Position numbers and translations under genes: made by a program. The notes beneath the pieces were generated by a model. That model searched no databases. It worked only from the letters and a program-made list of their open reading frames with translations, and had not been told where the DNA came from. A stretch of 40,312 nucleotides of DNA from a virus. Positions 1 to 5,812 of the stretch are shown here, in pieces (within the stretch, counting starts at the first letter, position 1; each line of letters opens with the position of its first letter). The stretch covers positions 1-40,312 of IMG/VR virus record IMGVR_UViG_3300028364_000067. One strand, 5' to 3'.

Positions 1-19
1 TAATAATGTATATAAAAAA

Positions 20-105
20 TAGGGGTTTCAGTCTTACAGCGAGACTTACTGCCGTTAATTAAGGGGTTACACCTTCCAGAAAACTGAACCGCTTTCATAC
101 CCCTA
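20..105. ncRNA. tRNA-like cloverleaf (candidate structured RNA)
   Basis: A GC-richer island in AT-rich surroundings. Bases 20-26 (TAGGGGT) pair perfectly over 7 bp with 99-105 (ACCCCTA), and three hairpins lie inside. Read on the minus strand they are a GAAA/TTTC arm with a GG-containing loop, an AAGG/CCTT arm with a 7-base loop holding GTA/TAA, and an AGTCT/AGACT arm with a 7-base loop. The 86-base span and 7-bp closing stem resemble a class II tRNA. However, there is no GGTTCRA T-loop and the anticodon stem is poor, so this is not a normal tRNA. It could be a decayed tRNA, another structured RNA, or chance. An alternative pairing (GGTTTCAGT with ACTGAACC) also exists. Confidence 0.3.
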
Positions 106-140
106 CTTTTCATATACTTTGCCGTTATCTGCAATAAAAA

Positions 141-389
141 TTACACACATTGACATCTTTTAGTACAATCTTTCCAGTACCAAATTCCGCAATTTTTACA
201 AGAAATAGCATCATCATACATTTGTTCTTTATATTCAATTTCTGTCATTGAGGGAAACCATGGTCTTTCTTTTTGTAAAAATTGCTTTTTATCACTTGTA
301 ATAATGTTTTTTAAACCCATAATTTTTAAAGATTTAGAACACCACCTATACACCATAAAGCAATTGAGGATAGTGTTAATATTAGACAT
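141..389 (-). CDS. Small zinc-ribbon-like protein, unknown function
   Basis: This 82-residue protein is not recognised. The C-terminal end carries a CKNCG...DCTKRCQC cluster typical of a small zinc ribbon. A longer reading exists only from a TTG at 431; the ATG at 389 is preferred because it gives a normal start. A short hairpin (393-414) sits directly upstream of this ATG. It is the last gene of the minus-strand early train inside the window, following the exported protein at 496-771 after a gap of about 105 bases. That gap holds only the hairpin and short meaningless frames. Confidence 0.55.
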   Translation of the reverse strand: MSNINTILNCFMVYRWCSKSLKIMGLKNIITSDKKQFLQKERPWFPSMTEIEYKEQMYDDAISCKNCGIWYWKDCTKRCQCV

Positions 390-392
390 TGT

Positions 393-414
393 GCTACGCT
401 TTACGGTGCATAGC
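393..414 (-). promoter_or_regulatory. Hairpin immediately 5' of a start codon
   Basis: On the minus strand GCTATGC and GCGTAGC pair over 7 bp (one G-T wobble) around an 8-base loop. The 3' edge is 3 bases from the ATG at 389, so folding would hinder initiation. This is a visible structure; the regulatory role is inferred. Confidence 0.35.
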
Positions 415-495
415 CTAAACGTTATATACAATAAAATTATTTAGGTTGTCTTGCTCGCTCCCATATAATTAAAATGTAATCAGCATGTTGTCCCA

Positions 496-771
496 TTATT
501 TTTTTGCTTTAGCTCTGCCTGCAAGAAAACCACGATTGTAACCACAATTGTATGTAGACGGGCAAGACATTAATTCAATTGGACAAATTGGTGTTATTGG
601 ACAAATTGCAAGTTCGCCTTTAATATCACGCCAACCTTCACAATAGCCGTCTTCCCATCCGTCACAATAAGATAAATATTCTTTTTTAATAGGATCATCT
701 GTTATTACAAATGACAATGACATTGCAGATACAAATACCATTAACGATAATACAAAGATAATTTTTTTCAT
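496..771 (-). CDS. Small exported Cys-rich protein, unknown function
   Basis: A 91-residue protein beginning MKKIIFVLSLMVFVSAMSLS, a clear signal peptide or N-terminal membrane anchor. The mature part has six cysteines, including a YCDGWEDGYCEGWRD segment and a CPITPICPI segment. The C-terminus is basic (GRAKAKK). This suggests a disulphide-containing periplasmic or envelope protein made early in infection, as in superinfection exclusion or host-envelope modification, but that role is inference. The ATG at 771 is unambiguous. It follows the HNH-like gene by 21 bases in the same train. Confidence 0.7.
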   Translation of the reverse strand: MKKIIFVLSLMVFVSAMSLSFVITDDPIKKEYLSYCDGWEDGYCEGWRDIKGELAICPITPICPIELMSCPSTYNCGYNRGFLAGRAKAKK

Positions 772-792
772 TTTTTTAGTTATTTAATTTAA

Positions 793-1323
793 TTAATATT
801 TATAAACAGTGTCCAAAACATGATTAACAAATTTTAATCTACTCTCTAATTGAATTTTTTCTTTTCTAAAAGATTCTTCACTTAGAATTGTCTTTCTTGT
901 TTTAACATACACTTTTCCTGAGTAGTCTTTAAAAGATTCTTTTTGTCTTTTTGACAATTTATTTCTATTTTCAGGATAATCAGACATATTTTTTTTCATA
1001 ATATCTGTTTGACTTCTCCATTCTAAAGATTGTGTTGTATTTACTAATTTACTAAAACCTTCTTTATGACATGCTTTATAATGTTTATCATTAAAGTCAT
1101 GAGGAATTGGTATAAAAGCAAAACATACTTCGTGCGCTATTAAAATTGTTCTTCTGTGAACAACACCTTCAACAGTTTTTGAAATATCACAATAAACTAG
1201 ACCCTTATTTTTTAAGAGTCTAGTTTTATAAAAAGTGCCTAAAAGATCATTTCTTAGCCGACCTTCAACAGAAATAGATACGTGGCTAAAATGTGGATAT
1301 GGTAATTTTTTAAATAATTCCAT
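793..1323 (-). CDS. HNH endonuclease-like protein (degenerate NUMOD/HNH type)
   Basis: A 176-residue basic protein. The centre reads HRRTILIAHEVCFAFIPIPH, then KACHKEG and SLEWRSQTDIMKKN. This matches the layout of phage NUMOD/HNH proteins: an 'hrlvaeaFIPnP' strand, a central His region, then 'NLEWvTqseN'. The usual NHxDG catalytic segment is replaced by ACHKEG, so activity is uncertain. The C-terminus is a charged helical tail. It may be a free-standing homing-type nuclease or a former one now used as a DNA-binding protein. It starts 3 bases after the stop of a 41-residue basic peptide gene. Confidence 0.5.
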   Translation of the reverse strand: MELFKKLPYPHFSHVSISVEGRLRNDLLGTFYKTRLLKNKGLVYCDISKTVEGVVHRRTILIAHEVCFAFIPIPHDFNDKHYKACHKEGFSKLVNTTQSLEWRSQTDIMKKNMSDYPENRNKLSKRQKESFKDYSGKVYVKTRKTILSEESFRKEKIQLESRLKFVNHVLDTVYKY

Positions 1324-1326
1324 TTT

Positions 1327-1452
1327 TTATGATTTAATAGCAAAATACACTTTTGCAGAAGGTTTAATAATTTTTATAGTTGATTTTGCAGCTCTTATAG
1401 GGTTAGTACTATAAACTAATCTTAATATTGTACAACGTTTTTTTGTTTTCAT
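1327..1452 (-). CDS. 41-residue basic peptide
   Basis: ATG at 1452, TAA at 1327-1329. The product begins MKTKKRCTILRLVYSTNPIR and ends VYFAIKS; it is strongly basic with a single Cys and no recognisable domain. It fills the gap between two genes, ends 3 bases before the next start, and is preceded by an A-rich leader, as for other genes in the train. Coding status rests on position and fit only. Confidence 0.45.
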   Translation of the reverse strand: MKTKKRCTILRLVYSTNPIRAAKSTIKIIKPSAKVYFAIKS

Positions 1453-1478
1453 TTTTTTTTTTAGTTTTTAAATTATTA

Positions 1479-1643
1479 TTAATCTTTTTGTAAATATGCT
1501 ACTACATATCCAGCAGGAACCCACATAAAAAGAACCATCATATAAAAATCTATGTTTTCATTATAAACAACCAACCAATGTGGTATTCCAAACCATATTC
1601 CAAAATATACAAATAAGATCCAAATTTTGTTTAAATATTTCAT
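1479..1643 (-). CDS. 54-residue two-helix membrane protein
   Basis: ATG at 1643, TAA at 1479. Two hydrophobic, aromatic-rich segments, about residues 7-26 (IWILFVYFGIWFGIPHWLVV) and 33-50, are separated by a short polar turn (YNENID), with a basic N-terminus and a QKD tail. It is likely an inner-membrane hairpin. Size and topology would fit a holin-like or exclusion protein, but there is no lysis gene nearby, so no function is claimed. A conserved-loop stem-loop (1660-1694) lies 16 bases upstream of the start. Confidence 0.5.
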   Translation of the reverse strand: MKYLNKIWILFVYFGIWFGIPHWLVVYNENIDFYMMVLFMWVPAGYVVAYLQKD

Positions 1644-1659
1644 ACTCTCTATAAATTAA

Positions 1660-1694
1660 AAACCTGACCATTGATATTATCGCCGGCCAGGTTT
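1660..1694. repeat. Stem-loop repeat, copy 1
   Basis: AAACCTGACC at 1660-1669 pairs with GGCCAGGTTT at 1685-1694 (one A-C mismatch) around the loop ATTGATATTATCGCC. The same loop, with different stem bases, recurs at 3783-3809 and 4018-4050. It lies between the stop of the 1707-1934 gene and the start of the 1479-1643 gene. Confidence 0.7.
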
Positions 1695-1706
1695 AATTAA
1701 AATTAT

Positions 1707-1934
1707 TTAATCGTTAAATGAATTGCATCTAAGGATTTGTTTGTTAAGATTGTCTATAAAAAATGTTTGAGAATTCTCATTATCGTCTAAGATTACAATT
1801 TTTTGAATGTTTTTATCTTTAATTTTTAATTCAACACCTTCTGCAGACCAACCAAGATCTTCATAATGTTCTTTTTTTAAAAGATTATTGATAAAATCTA
1901 AATTATTTTCTGAATTAATTTTTTTAAGTGCCAT
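1707..1934 (-). CDS. Small hypothetical early protein (75 aa)
   Basis: ATG at 1934. The charged sequence (MALKKINSENNLDFINNLLK...) is predicted to be a short helix followed by alternating strand-like segments (VELKIKDKNIQKIVILDD). No motif is recognised. It begins one base after the stop of the 1936-2220 gene, so the two are translationally close and probably co-transcribed. Confidence 0.6.
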   Translation of the reverse strand: MALKKINSENNLDFINNLLKKEHYEDLGWSAEGVELKIKDKNIQKIVILDDNENSQTFFIDNLNKQILRCNSFND

Positions 1935-1935
1935 G

Positions 1936-2220
1936 TTAATTTTCAGATTTTAAATTAGAAGTCATTTTTTCAAACTCTACAGCAGTGCCCATAATTTTAA
2001 TATCTTCTTCTACTTCTCTCATAATTTTAGGAACGTCTTTACCTCTTTGTTTAAACTTCATCATAAGAAGTGTCATTTCTATTAAAGGTTCTTTATCTTC
2101 CGAGAAATTTGATTGTACATACTCTTTTATAGCGTCTATTAATTTAGTAGTTAATTGTTCTTTTGTTGAAAAACATGCAAGCATATTAATCATTCTGATT
2201 TTGTTGTTTTCTGATGCCAT
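1936..2220 (-). CDS. Small helical hypothetical protein (94 aa)
   Basis: ATG at 2220. It looks wholly alpha-helical, with alternating acidic and basic residues (EQLTTKLIDAIKEYVQSNF; PKIMREVEEDIKIMG). No family is recognised. An 84-base gap separates it from the frameshifted gene upstream. That gap contains only a small GC-rich hairpin (ACCG/CGGT near 2279-2292) and an A/T-rich leader. Confidence 0.6.
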   Translation of the reverse strand: MASENNKIRMINMLACFSTKEQLTTKLIDAIKEYVQSNFSEDKEPLIEMTLLMMKFKQRGKDVPKIMREVEEDIKIMGTAVEFEKMTSNLKSEN

Positions 2221-2304
2221 TTTTAATATTTTTAAATTAAACCTATTTTAATTTTAAAGACTGATTACCTTTAATGTACCGTAGCTCCGGTTGACGAAAT
2301 ACAA

Positions 2305-2606
2305 TTAAAGTGTTAACAACACTTTATTACTATTCTCAAATCTAACAAAATTGTTAGCTCTTGCTAAAATATTAGCCCTTTTTCTAGCTCTAGTTAAAGC
2401 ATTAGAATTATTAACTATTTCTTTATAAATTTCAACTAATTTTTCAGTTTTTGATTCTTTATTAATAAGATGTTTTTTAACAACTTTATAATGTGTTACA
2501 GGATGTCTATGCACGGCTTGTGAACCATGTGCAAAATTTCCTGCAAATCCTCTAGTGATTTGAACTTGTTCTACAATTTCTTTTTGTACTTTTTTGTTTT
2601 ACTCAT
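2305..2606 (-). CDS. Small basic protein broken by a -1 frame change (slippery A-AAA-AAG)
   Basis: The ATG at 2606 overlaps the stop of the upstream gene (ATGAGTAA), which supports it as the true start. In the zero frame it ends after 11 codons (MSKTKKYKKKL). The remaining coding sequence lies in the -1 frame and continues without a stop to 2305. If the ribosome slips back one base on the in-frame heptamer A-AAA-AAG (2589-2595, minus strand), or if one A is missing from the run, the product is 100 residues. It would contain VQKEIVEQVQITRGFAGNFA and then HRHPVTHYKVVKKHLINKES, basic and helical. A later GTG at 2514 gives a 69-residue fallback. It could be programmed frameshifting, a homopolymer sequencing error, or a real indel. 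Confidence 0.6.
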
Positions 2607-2733
2607 TTTGATTTAGTTTTTTAAATGTTAATAAATAATTAGGTGTATCATACTTGTTACTAACTGGATTATAATTATCTAAATGATTACAAGCATCTGC
2701 TTTTTTTAAATACTCTGAAATAACATCTTTCAT
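2599..2733 (-). CDS. 44-residue hypothetical protein
   Basis: ATG at 2733 overlaps the TGA of the preceding gene (ATGA). Its own TAA overlaps the next start (ATGAGTAA). This tight coupling on both sides is the main evidence that it is translated. The sequence MKDVISEYLKKADACNHLDN is polar with one Cys and has no recognised motif. Confidence 0.5.
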   Translation of the reverse strand: MKDVISEYLKKADACNHLDNYNPVSNKYDTPNYLLTFKKLNQNE

Positions 2734-2990
2734 ATTTTTCGTAATAGTTTTTTAAGTGTAATTTGTATTTCAGGCTTTCTAAATATTTGTCTAGCCCAAC
2801 GTTCACGTTTAATTTGTTCAGTCCAAGTATATTCGTAATTTTTTTCAATATTTTTAACAATTTCTTCATTAGACATATCATCACTAAATTTATGAATAAG
2901 ACCAAAACTATCAAAAACTATTTTCATACCATCTTTAATAAATATATCAAAGGATACTTTTTCGCTATCATATTTTAATATTTTTTCCAT
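2730..2990 (-). CDS. Small hypothetical protein (86 aa)
   Basis: ATG at 2990 (a TTG lies directly in front and is not preferred). The N-terminal half is strand-rich (FDIFIKDGMKIVFDSFGLIH). The C-terminal half is helical and basic (WTEQIKRERWARQIFRKPEI...LKKLLRKI), compatible with nucleic-acid or protein binding. No family is recognised. Its TGA overlaps the start of the 44-residue gene. Confidence 0.6.
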   Translation of the reverse strand: MEKILKYDSEKVSFDIFIKDGMKIVFDSFGLIHKFSDDMSNEEIVKNIEKNYEYTWTEQIKRERWARQIFRKPEIQITLKKLLRKI

Positions 2991-3077
2991 CAAATTTAGT
3001 TTTTACATTGTTATTTTTTACATTATTTCCTCAAGAAGTAATATTATATTTCCTCCCAAGGAACTACAATACAACTT

Positions 3078-3221
3078 TTATTTTCTTTTTGATCTAAGAA
3101 CTTGTAAATTATACTTCCTAAGCTCAAGAAGTTGTTTTTGCCTAATAATAATATGTTTAGCTATAAACTCAAGCTCAATCATATTACAAGTAGCAATTTT
3201 TTTAATAATATCTTGTTTCAT
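3078..3221 (-). CDS. 47-residue basic helical peptide
   Basis: ATG at 3221 overlaps the TGA of the membrane-protein gene upstream (ATGA). The product MKQDIIKKIATCNMIELEFI continues as an amphipathic helix and ends VLRSKRK. Its function is unknown. The translational coupling and the clean TAA at 3078 support it. Confidence 0.5.
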   Translation of the reverse strand: MKQDIIKKIATCNMIELEFIAKHIIIRQKQLLELRKYNLQVLRSKRK

Positions 3222-3481
3222 ATCTCTTCATCATTTGCTTCTTGCTTCCAAAGATGAGCATCAGGATGAGCATCAGAATTTCCGTTTTTTATGTAATCTT
3301 CTCCTTTTTTTAAGTTTACAATAATTACGACTAAAATTATTGTAATAATAATAAAAACACTACAAAGCATTGTAGCAAAAACAGAAGATACAGCACTTTC
3401 ATGTTCTATATATAATATAAATGCTATCATATTTATACAAATTAACAATAGTACATAAAATTTAATAATTTGAGTTTTCAT
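3218..3481 (-). CDS. Small membrane protein with two transmembrane helices
   Basis: An 87-residue protein. Residues about 7-26 (KFYVLLLICINMIAFILYIE) and 32-56 (rich in V, I, F) are hydrophobic. The C-terminal 30 residues are hydrophilic and acidic, with a DAHPDAHLW repeat. Topology suggests a short periplasmic loop with both ends in the cytoplasm. This would fit a holin-like or membrane-exclusion protein, but no lysis genes are adjacent. It heads a coupled pair with the 47-residue peptide. Confidence 0.6.
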   Translation of the reverse strand: MKTQIIKFYVLLLICINMIAFILYIEHESAVSSVFATMLCSVFIIITIILVVIIVNLKKGEDYIKNGNSDAHPDAHLWKQEANDEEI

Positions 3482-3524
3482 TGTATATATTTTTTAGTTA
3501 ATATTAAAAATTTAAATAATTTCA

Positions 3525-3728
3525 TTATAAAGCATTGTTTTGATTAAACTTTGAATGATTCCAGACAGTTAAAGTACAGATCATAGTTTCTGGATCATGC
3601 TTTTCACAAGTCATAGAAAATATATCTTTGTTTTCTAAATCACAACCTATTCTTTTTTTAATTGCAACTGATAATGTGTCTACGTCGCCACAATAAACCA
3701 GATATGTAAGTAATCTTGTTAATCTCAT
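3525..3728 (-). CDS. Small hypothetical protein (67 aa)
   Basis: ATG at 3728, preceded by an AGAAATT leader that also precedes the 5109-5609 gene. The product MRLTRLLTYLVYCGDVDTLS...CTLTVWNHSKF has a helical N-terminus and a strand-rich C-terminus with four Cys. No family is recognised. A stem-loop repeat copy lies 54 bases upstream of the start. Confidence 0.55.
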   Translation of the reverse strand: MRLTRLLTYLVYCGDVDTLSVAIKKRIGCDLENKDIFSMTCEKHDPETMICTLTVWNHSKFNQNNAL

Positions 3729-3782
3729 AATTTCTATTTTGTTAAATTAAAATGTGTATTCAAATTATTTTATTGTTTAAAT

Positions 3783-3809
3783 CCTCACATTGATGTTATC
3801 GCCGTGAGG
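3783..3809. repeat. Stem-loop repeat, copy 2
   Basis: CCTCAC (3783-3788) pairs perfectly with GTGAGG (3804-3809) around ATTGATGTTATCGCC. The loop matches copy 1 with a single change, while the stem differs on both arms, so pairing is kept. It is followed by TTTAATGTTGTTAT, shared with copy 3. Confidence 0.7.
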
Positions 3810-3822
3810 TTTAATGTTGTTA

Positions 3823-3987
3823 TTAAATGTGTGAAAATTTATTAACACGTTTTTGAATTAAACATTCAATTGCACTTTTTAATTCTTCCAATGCTTCTAA
3901 ATCTGTGTATTCTTTAGTATTTACTCTATTATCTGAATAGATAGAAGATAATACTTCATTCATTGTTTCTTTTAATGTATTTGTCAT
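3823..3987 (-). CDS. 54-residue hypothetical protein
   Basis: ATG at 3987, TAA at 3823. Acidic N-terminal and basic C-terminal helices (MTNTLKETMNEVLSSIYSDN ... LEELKSAIECLIQKRVNK) suggest a small coiled-coil or regulatory protein. The 27-base region ending in its ATG is identical to that of the 4059-4235 gene, which supports translation of both. Confidence 0.55.
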   Translation of the reverse strand: MTNTLKETMNEVLSSIYSDNRVNTKEYTDLEALEELKSAIECLIQKRVNKFSHI

Positions 3988-4011
3988 AATATTGTTATTT
4001 ATATTGTTAAA
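3985..4011 (-). repeat. Identical translation leader, copy 1 of 2
   Basis: These 27 bases, ending with the ATG at 3987, are identical to 4233-4259, which ends with the ATG at 4235. The text upstream of the ATG is A/T-rich with two AACAATAT words and has no Shine-Dalgarno sequence. It is probably a translation-initiation leader used twice. Confidence 0.6.
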
Positions 4012-4017
4012 TTATAT

Positions 4018-4050
4018 AACCCCACCTTTGATATTATCTCCAGTGAGGTT
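4018..4050. repeat. Stem-loop repeat, copy 3
   Basis: AACCCCAC (4018-4025) pairs with GTGAGGTT (4043-4050) with one C-A mismatch. The loop holds TTTGATATTATCTCC, matching the conserved loop of copies 1 and 2. It lies 31 bases upstream of the 3823-3987 gene on its transcribed strand. Confidence 0.65.
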
Positions 4051-4058
4051 TAATGTTG

Positions 4059-4235
4059 TTATACTAATGGTGTTATTTGCCCAATAATTTCTACTTTTCC
4101 TCCTCCTTCTATAAACATAGAAAAGTCTCTATTAACTATTTTTTGAGCTGTAATTTTGTCTACTTTAGTACTTATGTTCCATTGTTTTGTTGAACCTTGT
4201 ACTCCATTTTTTACCATTCTTATTAATAAATTCAT
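4059..4235 (-). CDS. 58-residue hypothetical protein
   Basis: ATG at 4235, TAA at 4059. The product MNLLIRMVKNGVQGSTKQWN continues with ISTKVDKITAQKIV and a glycine-rich strand end (FIEGGGKVEIIG). It looks like a small alpha/beta protein; no family is recognised. It is the first intact gene of the minus-strand early train and follows the structured leader at 4259-4327. Confidence 0.55.
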   Translation of the reverse strand: MNLLIRMVKNGVQGSTKQWNISTKVDKITAQKIVNRDFSMFIEGGGKVEIIGQITPLV

Positions 4236-4259
4236 AATATTGTTATTTATATTGTTAAA
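4233..4259 (-). repeat. Identical translation leader, copy 2 of 2
   Basis: It is identical over 27 bases to 3985-4011, including the ATG. It joins directly to AACCTGAC, the start of a degenerate fourth stem-loop copy. Confidence 0.6.
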
Positions 4260-4327
4260 CCTGACATTACACTATCTTCGTAATCTATCCTAAGCTAGTT
4301 AGGTCAAGAGTTAAGTATGTGTAATGT
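4259..4327 (-). promoter_or_regulatory. Structured 5' leader of the early train
   Basis: ACATTACAC (4264-4272) and GTGTAATGT (4319-4327) form a perfect 9-bp stem enclosing the hairpin CCTAA-GCTAG-TTAGG (4289-4303). An alternative stem pairs ACCTGAC (4259-4265) with GTTAGGT (4298-4304), which resembles a degenerate member of the stem-loop family. Mutually exclusive pairings directly ahead of a start codon suggest an RNA switch or a processing site, but that is inference. Confidence 0.4.
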
Positions 4328-4468
4328 TTCGTCTAGTCTTATCAAAGGTTATTTTATAGACTCCTAGTTGTCTTGTTAAATTAAATATAAGGTTTATTAC
4401 ATGTTAAAGCTATATTAATACAGCACTATTTAATATAGGTATTTAAAACATACCAATAACTTCATGCT

Positions 4469-4695
4469 TTAGTTAATTATTATTGTCCAAACTTCATAAC
4501 ACATTTTACCATCACGAATAACAAGCTCAATGTTAGCATTACTAAAGAAAGCAGGTCAAAATCATTAAAGAATACATATAACTATGAAGATGATAGAACT
4601 TTTCCAATACAGAGGTAACATCATTAATATCAAGGTTAGCACAAACTCAATAATAGAATCATTAAGCTTACTATCAATACTACCAGCTTATAATG
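4469..4695 (-). pseudogene. Decayed early gene remnant A
   Basis: No intact frame is present, but protein-like stretches succeed one another in different minus-strand frames. These are AGSIDSKLNDSIIEFV, then ANLDINDVTSVLEKFY, then PAFFSNANIELVIRDGK continuing MCYEVWTIIIN to a TAA at 4469. The order and polarity fit one gene broken by about three small indels. A competing plus-strand frame (4584-4745, 53 codons) is antisense to this. AT-rich non-coding DNA can mimic such pieces, so this is tentative. Confidence 0.3.
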
Positions 4696-4724
4696 CTATA
4701 TATTTTTACATGTTTTTGAATTTT

Positions 4725-4966
4725 TTAAGATTTCAGAATGTGTAAATAATGGTGTTTATTGTACCACCTCCCACATTTAACACACTTTTCTCATTTTAAC
4801 TCGTTATTATTCAACAAGTTACATTAAATAGGCAAAATAGTTTTAGAGTCCTATATATTAAGGACAACAATACACCTAAATCATTTCTCAAGGAACATCT
4901 GTTTAGAATTTTAACAGTTTTATTGAGAATATCGTAATCAAAACTTTTTCTGTCGCCGTAGAAAGT
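4725..4966 (-). pseudogene. Decayed gene remnant B with zinc-ribbon piece
   Basis: A 51-codon open stretch without a start (4811-4966; FYGDRKSFDYDILNKTVKIL then NRCSLRNDLGVLL) is followed, after in-frame stops, by EKCVKCGRWYNKHHYLHIL ending at a TAA at 4725. The CVKC pair suggests one knuckle of a zinc ribbon. It is interpreted as a broken early gene; an alternative is a non-coding RNA region. The remaining bases 4967-5082 show two near-repeats of TTTAAA-xx-TTTC-x-CGG (minus strand) 20 bases apart, and nothing else I can name. Confidence 0.3.
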
Positions 4967-5082
4967 TTAAAATAACCGTGAAAACTTTAAAGTCACTGAG
5001 AATAATGCAATAACAGCCCAAATTTTAACATTTGAGCTGCATATTGATTATAAAGAAACCGTTAGTAAACATGATTATATAT

Positions 5083-5103
5083 AAAAAGGGATTGCTAGTC
5101 CCT
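5083..5103 (-). terminator. Rho-independent terminator of the 5109-5609 gene
   Basis: On the minus strand, AGGGA and TCCCT form a 5-bp stem with a 7-base loop, followed by TTTTTATAT. It starts 5 bases after the gene's stop codon, so this gene appears to be a separate transcription unit from the early train to its left. Confidence 0.8.
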
Positions 5104-5108
5104 AATCA

Positions 5109-5609
5109 CTAAATTCTTGCAAGTAATGAGGCCAGATTGATTGGCTGTCTCACGAACACTTTACGACCTTTAACGTCATCAGCGGTAACAGACATGTCAT
5201 CAGTAGAAAAAACCTCAACGTTTGGCAGCTGCAATTGGAAGTACGTAACGCCTTCATTCTTGTAACCTTTGCCAACGGTATGGTCACAAACAGGAAATGA
5301 CATCAGGTCGATGAACGCAACTTCGTTAGTAACAACCATTTTAGTGACTTCAGCTGAGCAAATGATGTTACCTGTTGTTGGGAATGTCATCTCCTTAGCA
5401 TTCGCACCTGTGCCTTCAGTCCAATAGACCTTGACGCAGAAGTTTGCCTTACCTGCAACAGCTTTAGCATAGTTAGCGCCACTTGTAGGTTGAACACGAA
5501 CATCCTTAGCATTTTTACTAACTTTCTTTGCTACTTCCCAAAGTGAGCCATGACTAACTCTTGCAACTCTTTCTTCCTTGGTTCCTACGTACTCTTGTAA
5601 ATCTCTCAT
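5109..5609 (-). CDS. Probably abundant early protein, unknown function (166 aa)
   Basis: The ATG at 5609 (MRDLQEYVGTKEERVARVSH) is chosen over upstream alternative starts that would add a Cys/Pro-rich stretch unlike the rest. The protein has a basic helical N-terminus (GSLWEVAKKVSKNAKDVRVQ) and then a strand-rich body (NFCVKVYWTEG; MTFPTTGNIICSAEV; TYFQLQLPNVEVFSTDD). It ends with KVFVRQPINLASLLARI. No family is recognised; an OB-fold-like single-strand DNA-binding role is conceivable but unsupported. Its base composition is visibly GC-richer than its neighbours. It has its own terminator and sits first at the divergent promoter, all consistent with strong independent expression or recent acquisition. 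Confidence 0.7.
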   Translation of the reverse strand: MRDLQEYVGTKEERVARVSHGSLWEVAKKVSKNAKDVRVQPTSGANYAKAVAGKANFCVKVYWTEGTGANAKEMTFPTTGNIICSAEVTKMVVTNEVAFIDLMSFPVCDHTVGKGYKNEGVTYFQLQLPNVEVFSTDDMSVTADDVKGRKVFVRQPINLASLLARI

Positions 5610-5711
5610 AATTTCTAAATATTTAATGGTTATGGCATACGGGGTACACCGATTCTTTAAAAAAATTGTGGGGTTGTTTATTGGAAGTCCCCTAAACAAA
5701 GACGCACACAA

Positions 5712-5812
5712 AATATTTTAAAAAATAAAAAAAAAATTGAATTTCCATTGTCACACAGAAAATGATATAATTAAAAAAATTAATTTTATATTTGTGTAAT
5801 TACAAACTAAAT
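5712..5812. promoter_or_regulatory. Divergent promoter region between early and late units
   Basis: An A/T-rich gap between the divergent units. On the plus strand TATATTTG (5787-5794) matches the Bacteroidota -7 box TAnnTTTG, 19 bases before the ATG at 5813; no clear -33 TTG is seen. On the minus strand a similar ATATTTTGTGTG (about 5706-5717) faces the other way, off the consensus spacing by one base. Both are followed by GTGT. The promoter calls are inferred from the consensus. Confidence 0.5.

Noticed and set aside
20-105. Calling the cloverleaf a functional tRNA-Tyr(GTA) or tRNA-Leu(TAA)
   Set aside because: The anticodon stem has mismatches or the U33 position is wrong, and no GGTTCRA T-loop is present.
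2687-2914. Alternative hydrophobic minus-strand frame inside the 2730-2990 gene
   Set aside because: It overlaps a gene fixed by ATGA coupling, and its hydrophobicity reflects out-of-frame AT-rich sequence.
4584-4745. Plus-strand 53-codon frame (MKMIELFQYRGN...)
   Set aside because: It lies in the minus-strand region, has no leader like the others, and runs antisense to more protein-like minus-strand pieces. It cannot be fully excluded.
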